Assembly (NCBI GenBank): GCA_020200675.1
Contig: JAIVIG010000296.1
Span: forward strand, 1-9,860
Length of the DNA: 9,860 nucleotides
Direction: 5' to 3'
DNA from: Actinomycetota bacterium
GTDB lineage: Bacteria; Actinomycetota; Rubrobacteria; Rubrobacterales; Rubrobacteraceae
Every line of letters begins with the position of its first letter. Position 1 is the stretch's first letter. Made by a program: the position numbers and the translations under genes. A model generated the notes under the pieces. That model saw only the letters and a program-made list of their open reading frames with translations. It had not been told where the DNA came from and ran no database searches. Below are positions 6,446-9,860 of the stretch, piece after piece.

Positions 6446-6814
6446 TTGGCGCGAAGGGTCGTGGCAGCGGTCGAAGATCTGCTGTTTCGGAGCAAGATCT
6501 CCGAGACCGCAACCCAACTCGGCGTCGAGGCCCTCTTCCCGCGCAGCCCGAAGAAGCTTCTCGACGAAGCCCAGGCGACCCCGCCGGACCTCCTCGTCCT
6601 CGACCTCAACTCGGCGCGCTTCGATCCCCTAACGCTTCTAAAGCAACTCAAGTCCGACGAAGCCCTCAAAGCCGTACCCGTTGTCGGCTTCCTCTCGCAC
6701 GTCCAGAAGGACCTCGCCGTCGCGGCCCGCGAATCCGGCTGCGACCGCATAATGGCCCGGAGCGCTTTTACGAAGGACCTGCCGGAGATACTCTCCGGCG
6801 GCAATGGCGCCTGA
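6446..6814 (+). CDS. Stand-alone receiver-domain protein with altered switch residue
   Basis: A 122-residue CheY-like protein without an output domain. Features fit a receiver fold: an acidic pair E10-D11 at the end of strand 1 (VVAAVEDLL), the phospho-acceptor position D53 in LLVLDLNS, a Ser/Thr switch (S84 in VVGFLSH), and the GCD...F segment near the end. The normally invariant lysine of the K-P-F motif aligns with R105 (IMARSAF), and the following proline is lost (S106). Such proteins may be phosphorylated differently or act as a constitutive binding module. The start is TTG 6446 with GGAGGG (6432-6437) 8 bases upstream; the ATG at 6438 directly abuts that site and is in another frame. 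No histidine kinase is nearby. Its last codons overlap the NUDIX start by 11 bases, so the two are co-translated. Confidence 0.72.
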   Translation: MARRVVAAVEDLLFRSKISETATQLGVEALFPRSPKKLLDEAQATPPDLLVLDLNSARFDPLTLLKQLKSDEALKAVPVVGFLSHVQKDLAVAARESGCDRIMARSAFTKDLPEILSGGNGA

Positions 6815-7382
6815 TACCGGGCGCTGGGAGCGCCTCTCCTCGGAGAAGCTAATGGAGACCCCGTACTTCGCGCTGCGCTCGGACAAACTCCGCCTCCCAG
6901 ACGGGGCGGTAAAGGACCCGTACTACGTCATCGAACGCCCCGACGCCGCCATCGTCTTCCCGCTCACGGGATCGGGCGAGGTGGTGCTCGTGCGCCAGTA
7001 CAGGCCGGCTATAGGCAGGGTCGAGCTCGGGCTGCCCGCGGGGCTGGTCGAGGAAGGCGAGGAGCCGGAGAAAGCGGCCCGGCGGGAGCTCCAGGAGGAG
7101 ACCGGCTACTCGGGGGGCGAGTGGGAGTCTTTAGGCGCTGTAGCTTCTTCGCCGAGCCTCAAAGACAACTGGGCGCACCTCTACCTCGCCCGCGGGGTAG
7201 AGCGCGCCGGGTCCCAGCAGCCCGACGAGTACGAGCGGCTCGAGGTCGTGCTCGTCCCGGTCGGGGAGATACTGGCCGAGGTCCGGGCCGGCAACATCGT
7301 CAGCTCCAGCGGCGTCGCGGCGGTGCTGCTCGCCCTCGACACCCTCGATGAGCCGAGCGAAGGCCGGTCTCCGGGCCTGTAG
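6804..7382 (+). CDS. NUDIX hydrolase, ADP-ribose pyrophosphatase type
   Basis: A 192-residue hydrolase that should cleave a nucleoside diphosphate linked to another group, most likely ADP-ribose to AMP and ribose-5-phosphate. The Nudix box is perfect: G80, E86, R94-E95-L96, E98-E99 and G101 in GX5EX7REUXEEXGU, with E95, E98 and E99 as the metal ligands. The preceding strand VVLVRQYRP (60-68) and ELGLPAGLVE (74-83) are typical of the NudF/ADPRase branch. About 20 residues beyond the box, SSPSLKDNWAHLYLA shows a Pro in the position often used to tell ADPRase from other subfamilies. Domain layout is a short N-terminal dimerisation part (about 8-45), then the Nudix fold. The ATG lies inside the end of the receiver gene, and the purine-rich GGAGA (6784-6788) is a little distant. 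Role: clearing ADP-ribose, possibly from oxidative damage or NAD turnover. Confidence 0.88.
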   Translation: MAPDTGRWERLSSEKLMETPYFALRSDKLRLPDGAVKDPYYVIERPDAAIVFPLTGSGEVVLVRQYRPAIGRVELGLPAGLVEEGEEPEKAARRELQEETGYSGGEWESLGAVASSPSLKDNWAHLYLARGVERAGSQQPDEYERLEVVLVPVGEILAEVRAGNIVSSSGVAAVLLALDTLDEPSEGRSPGL

Positions 7383-7432
7383 AACGGACCACCGGCAAAC
7401 CCACCCGAAGACGGGCCGGAAGGAGGTCCTCG

Positions 7433-7588
7433 ATGGGCATGGAGCTCTGGCAGGCCGCGGTCGTGGCTGCCGTGGTCGTGCTGTGGGTATTGTTCGTCTA
7501 CCTGCCGCGCCGTACCGGCGAGGATACTCCGCCAGAACCTCCCGGAGAAGATCGTTCGCACGACCACGAGGGCGGTCCCCGAAAGTAG
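7433..7588 (+). CDS. Small membrane-anchored protein (51 aa)
   Basis: ATG 7433 has an AGGAGG site (7421-7426) six bases upstream, the best ribosome site in this part of the window; the frame ends in TAG 7586-7588. The product is a single hydrophobic helix (about residues 6-24, WQAAVVAAVVVLWVLFVYL) followed by the positive stop-transfer PRR (25-27) and a hydrophilic, acidic Pro-rich tail with two histidines (HDH). The predicted topology is N-terminus outside, tail in the cytoplasm, by the positive-inside rule. It sits 50 bases after the NUDIX stop and just upstream of the egtD promoter, so it is probably the last gene of the receiver-NUDIX transcript. I do not recognise the family, and function is unknown. 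Confidence 0.72.
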   Translation: MGMELWQAAVVAAVVVLWVLFVYLPRRTGEDTPPEPPGEDRSHDHEGGPRK

Positions 7589-7594
7589 CGGCCC

Positions 7595-7610
7595 CTGATA
7601 GGGTATAGTT
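7595..7610 (+). promoter_or_regulatory. egtD: Promoter-like element GATAGGGTATAGTT before egtD
   Basis: TATAGT (7604-7609) matches the -10 consensus at five of six positions. With CCCCT-GATAGG just upstream, it closely repeats the element before the osmC gene (about 8717-8735). A start near 7616 would give a leader of about 64 bases with a proper ribosome site. No standard -35 box is visible, so an alternative sigma factor or an activator binding GATAGG is possible. Confidence 0.45.
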
Positions 7611-7679
7611 TCGCCTCTGCCGCAGAAAGCCGGAAGACTCGGAGACGCGGCGCTCGCGACGAACGGGAGGTAGACACGC

Positions 7680-8696
7680 ATGGCCGGTGGAGCGGGCAGG
7701 GCGACGGTCAGGTCGCTCGGGAATACGGGCGAGGACGTCGAGCAGATGGTCGAGGACGTGCGGGCCGGTTTGCTCGGCGTACCCAAAGACCTCTCGCCGT
7801 GGCCCAAGTACTTCTACGACGAGATAGGTTCGGAGCTCTTCGAGGAGATAACGGCGCTCCCCGAGTACTACCAGACCCGCACGGAGCTCTCGATACTCCA
7901 GGAGAAGGCCCCGAAGATCGTCGCGCGCACCGGCTGCCGGGAGCTCGTGGAGCTCGGTAGCGGCTCGTCTAGCAAGACCCGCGCCCTGCTAGACGCGATG
8001 GTGAGTAGGTCCGGTTCAACCTCCGGCCCGGATCGCTACGTGCCGTTCGACGTCAGCGCGAGCGCGCTCGCGGGCAGCGCGCAGAGGTTGGTCGAGGAGT
8101 ACCCGACGCTGGAGATCTCCGGCTTCGTCGGCGACTTCGACCATTCCCTGGAGAGCCTGCTGGCCCGTCCCAGGTCAGAGGCTTTCGGAAGACTCGTCAT
8201 CTTCCTCGGGGGTACCATCGGCAACTTCATGCCCGAGCGCCGGCGGGCGTTCCTCGAAAGGTTGCGCGCCGGACTCGAAAGGGGAGATTACCTCCTGGTC
8301 GGGGTGGACTTGATCAAGGACGCGCGCGTCCTTGAGGCGGCGTACGACGACGCAGCGGGCGTGACGGCCAGATTCAACAAGAACCTCTTGAACGTCCTCA
8401 ACCGCAAGCTCGGCGGGGAGTTCGACCCGGAGCTCTTCGTCCACCGGGCGACCTTCGATCGTGAGGCGTCGCGCGTCGAGATGTGGCTGGATTCGACGGT
8501 CGAGCAAGAGGTGCCGGTGGCGGCCCTGGATCTCGAGGTGCCCTTCGAGGCGGGGGAAGGGATGCGGACGGAGATCAGCACCAAGTTCACCCGCGAGTCG
8601 ATAGCCGGCGCGTTCGACGAGGCCGGCCTGCGCTTGCTCGACCTCTACACCGACGACAGGGACCTCTTCGGGCTCGCCCTCGGCGAACCTGCCTAG
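7680..8696 (+). CDS. egtD: L-histidine N-alpha-methyltransferase (ergothioneine biosynthesis EgtD)
   Basis: EgtD adds three methyl groups from S-adenosylmethionine to the alpha-amino group of histidine, giving hercynine, the first step of ergothioneine synthesis. At 338 residues it is close to the mycobacterial enzyme (about 320). The family hallmarks are in order: YDEIGSELFEEITALPEYYQTR (46-67), SAM-binding ELGSGSSSKT (91-100), VPFDVS (121-126), GGTIGNF (177-183, with the histidine-binding Asn182), Tyr222 in AYDDAAGVTA, FNKNLLNVLNR (232-242), and E298/S300 in MRTEISTKF, equivalent to the substrate-gripping Glu/Ser pair of the mycobacterial enzyme. The start is ATG 7680 with GGGAGG (7665-7670) 9 bases upstream. 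It is a single gene: the sulfoxide synthase egtB, egtC and egtE are not in the window. Its N-terminal 20 residues look disordered and are family-atypical. Confidence 0.9.
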   Translation: MAGGAGRATVRSLGNTGEDVEQMVEDVRAGLLGVPKDLSPWPKYFYDEIGSELFEEITALPEYYQTRTELSILQEKAPKIVARTGCRELVELGSGSSSKTRALLDAMVSRSGSTSGPDRYVPFDVSASALAGSAQRLVEEYPTLEISGFVGDFDHSLESLLARPRSEAFGRLVIFLGGTIGNFMPERRRAFLERLRAGLERGDYLLVGVDLIKDARVLEAAYDDAAGVTARFNKNLLNVLNRKLGGEFDPELFVHRATFDREASRVEMWLDSTVEQEVPVAALDLEVPFEAGEGMRTEISTKFTRESIAGAFDEAGLRLLDLYTDDRDLFGLALGEPA

Positions 8697-8716
8697 CGGC
8701 GCGAGTTTCGGTCGCG

Positions 8717-8735
8717 CCCCGATAGGTTTATAGTT
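8717..8735 (+). promoter_or_regulatory. Promoter-like element GATAGGTTTATAGTT before the OsmC gene
   Basis: CCCC-GATAGG-TT-TATAGTT repeats the element ahead of egtD with a one-base difference in spacing. TATAGT (8729-8734) is the likely -10, and a start near 8741 leaves a leader of about 32 bases before ATG 8773 including the AAGGTGG ribosome site. A -35 box is not obvious (TTTCGG at 8706-8711 is poor). Confidence 0.45.
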
Positions 8736-8772
8736 CTCACTGGAAAGATCGGCGACCGCAAAGGTGGGAAAC

Positions 8773-9288
8773 ATGAGCACGGACCTGCGAGAGATACAGA
8801 AACCCCTGAAGGAGAAGTACCGCAACGACCCTGGTTCCTCCAAGATAACGCTCGGCGCGAAGGCGAGCGAAACGGGAACGCCTATAGCCTGCTCCGTGGA
8901 CATGGCCGGGCACGTATACGAGGCTGAGGCACATGCGGGCGCCGGAGGCACGGGCAATACCGCCTGCTCCGGCGACCTCCTCCTGGGAGCGCTCGCGGCG
9001 TGCGCCCAGATCACCTGCCAGATGGTCGCCACGGCGATGAAGGTACCCACCGAGAGCATCGAAGTCGTCGCCGAAGGCGACTTTGACGTCGCCGGCACTC
9101 TAGGCATCTCTAAAGAGGCCCCGGTCGGCTTCGAGAACATCCGGCTCCGACTCCAGATCCAAGCCCCCGAAGCGACCGCCGACCAGATCGAAGCCCTGCA
9201 CGAAAAGACCGAGCAGTACTGCGTCATCGCGCAGACCCTCGCGAAGCCTCCGAACCTCGAAACGGAGTGGGTGCGCGAAGGAGAGTAG
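8773..9288 (+). CDS. OsmC family protein (thiol-dependent peroxidase-like)
   Basis: A 171-residue soluble protein of the OsmC/Ohr superfamily, which reduces organic or other peroxides with a cysteine pair. The family pattern GDLLLGALAACAQITCQM holds one cysteine at 77, and TEQYCVIAQTL the other at 150, matching in position C59/C125 of E. coli OsmC. In place of the usual Cys-Pro this protein has Cys-Val. Extra cysteines are at 40, 65 and 82. A fold-typical central helix, then strands with FENIRLRLQIQ (120-130), are visible. The N-terminal 25 residues are an extension of the kind found in longer OsmC-like proteins. I chose ATG 8773 because AAGGTGG (8761-8767) is 5 bases upstream; GTG 8764 lies within that site. 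It follows egtD after 76 bases with its own promoter-like element, and fits a redox-defence setting. Confidence 0.85.
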   Translation: MSTDLREIQKPLKEKYRNDPGSSKITLGAKASETGTPIACSVDMAGHVYEAEAHAGAGGTGNTACSGDLLLGALAACAQITCQMVATAMKVPTESIEVVAEGDFDVAGTLGISKEAPVGFENIRLRLQIQAPEATADQIEALHEKTEQYCVIAQTLAKPPNLETEWVREGE

Positions 9289-9316
9289 TCGTTGCTGGCT
9301 GGTTGATCCGCCGGCC

Positions 9317-9841
9317 CTACGCCGACAACTCTTTCTTCATCCAGCCGGGGAACCTGGACCAGAATATCCGCTGCGAGCGCTCCCAGAGAGGAACGAAAGG
9401 ACGCCGCATGAGGCTGTCGAGCCGCAACGTTACGAGAGTGCCCCCGCCCTCCAGATCCGTCTCCTCGGCCCAGAATCGTAGCCGGGTCGGGCGGACGAGA
9501 CGCGGGCTTAGCGCGTAGGAGCCGTAGAAGTACTTGAGGTCGCGATAGGCCGATACTCCCGGCCGCGGATCTCTGACCTCCCCGATCACACCGGCAACGT
9601 TCAAGAACGGCCCGTGATGCACGTTCAATACCCCCGGCTCGAATCCCCCGTCCACGAACTCCACCCGGAAGGGCCAGACCTGCCCCTCCGTAAACGTCGC
9701 CGGATCGTTCAGCCACTCCCAGACCTGCTCGGTCCCGAACGGCGCAACGAACGAGCGCTGGTAAGCATGCGGCACGAATCCCGACGGCGCCCCCGCGGGC
9801 ACCGGAAAGCCCTCCGGTCCTGTCTCCGGCCACATCTTCAT
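9317..9841 (-). CDS. SRPBCC-like (START/polyketide cyclase fold) protein, function unknown
   Basis: A 174-residue protein without membrane segments or signal peptide. HAYQRSFVAPFGTEQVWEWLND (25-46) is the typical first strand and helix of the SRPBCC/Bet v1-like fold (a strand, then a helix starting xxVWxxL). Later alternating strands (VEFVDGGFEPG, LRFWAEETDL, TLVTLRLD) and a C-terminal helix ending WMKKEL support this ligand-binding fold. A motif tying it to a substrate is not visible, so no activity is assigned. It opens with ATG 9841-9839; the second ATG two codons on is equally possible. There is no Shine-Dalgarno beyond GGGG directly before the ATG; TAGAGT lies 7 bases upstream, so the mRNA may be leaderless. 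It converges with the OsmC gene, with a 28-base gap lacking a clear hairpin. Confidence 0.65.
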   Translation of the reverse strand: MKMWPETGPEGFPVPAGAPSGFVPHAYQRSFVAPFGTEQVWEWLNDPATFTEGQVWPFRVEFVDGGFEPGVLNVHHGPFLNVAGVIGEVRDPRPGVSAYRDLKYFYGSYALSPRLVRPTRLRFWAEETDLEGGGTLVTLRLDSLMRRPFVPLWERSQRIFWSRFPGWMKKELSA

Positions 9842-9848
9842 CCCCTAC

Positions 9849-9854
9849 ACTCTA
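9849..9854 (-). promoter_or_regulatory. -10-like TAGAGT before the SRPBCC-like gene
   Basis: On the minus strand TAGAGT is followed by seven bases and then ATG, the same geometry as ahead of the ABC exporter gene. The window ends 6 bases further upstream, so no -35 can be checked. Confidence 0.3.
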
Positions 9855-9860
9855 CACGCT

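Noticed and set aside
6374..6517. N-terminal extension of the ABC exporter to the upstream ATG at 6517
   Set aside because: It would overlap the receiver gene and its ribosome site, and the added residues do not resemble an exporter N-terminus.
8175..9833. Long minus-strand open frame opposite egtD and the OsmC gene
   Set aside because: It overlaps three well-supported genes in other frames and shows low-complexity, family-less sequence.

Overview
The window reads like a chromosomal segment of a high-GC Gram-positive bacterium of the Actinomycetota. A Rubrobacter-like host is my best guess. That rests on overall base composition, strong purine Shine-Dalgarno sites, apparently leaderless genes and the gene set (ergothioneine methyltransferase EgtD, an OsmC thiol peroxidase-like protein, a CNNM/CorC-like membrane protein). 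It is inference, because no marker gene is present.

Region 1 (about 1-1900) is accessory DNA. A complete IS630-family insertion sequence (77-1366) sits in a CTAG site and is flanked by the expected TA duplication. Its transposase is split over two frames at an A6 run. The element has landed in the 3' part of a minus-strand gene whose surviving N-terminal 84 codons resemble the N-terminal part of the EcoRV restriction endonuclease. Upstream of that fragment, overlapping it by GTGA, lies a 59-codon gene for a highly charged protein. Upstream of both is a 7+7 inverted repeat that could be an operator. This block is clearly lower in GC (two sampled 60-base stretches are 40-42%) than the rest of the window. 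It looks like a decayed, imported restriction-type locus; no methyltransferase is visible.

Region 2 (about 1900-4540) holds a non-coding or unrecognised stretch (1873-2262), then a CNNM/CorC-like DUF21-CBS-CBS-CorC_HlyC membrane protein on the plus strand. A strong hairpin separates it from a convergent minus-strand alpha/beta hydrolase. Just upstream of the hydrolase is a possible 23-residue single-pass membrane micropeptide.

Region 3 (4538-6373, minus) is a full-length ABC exporter half-transporter (membrane domain plus ATPase), apparently leaderless. It is divergent from region 4.

Region 4 (6446-9288, plus) runs as a co-directional series: a single-domain receiver protein with an altered switch lysine, a NUDIX hydrolase of the ADP-ribose pyrophosphatase type overlapping it by 11 bases, a 51-residue membrane-anchored small protein, EgtD, and an OsmC-family protein. 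egtD and osmC are preceded by very similar GATAGG...TATAGTT promoter-like elements, which suggests shared control. Their products both belong to thiol/redox defence.

Region 5 is a minus-strand SRPBCC-like protein convergent with osmC. No rRNA, tRNA or CRISPR array was found. The most notable content is the disrupted EcoRV-like locus, the small membrane proteins and the shared promoter motif. I do not see a complete new multi-gene system.
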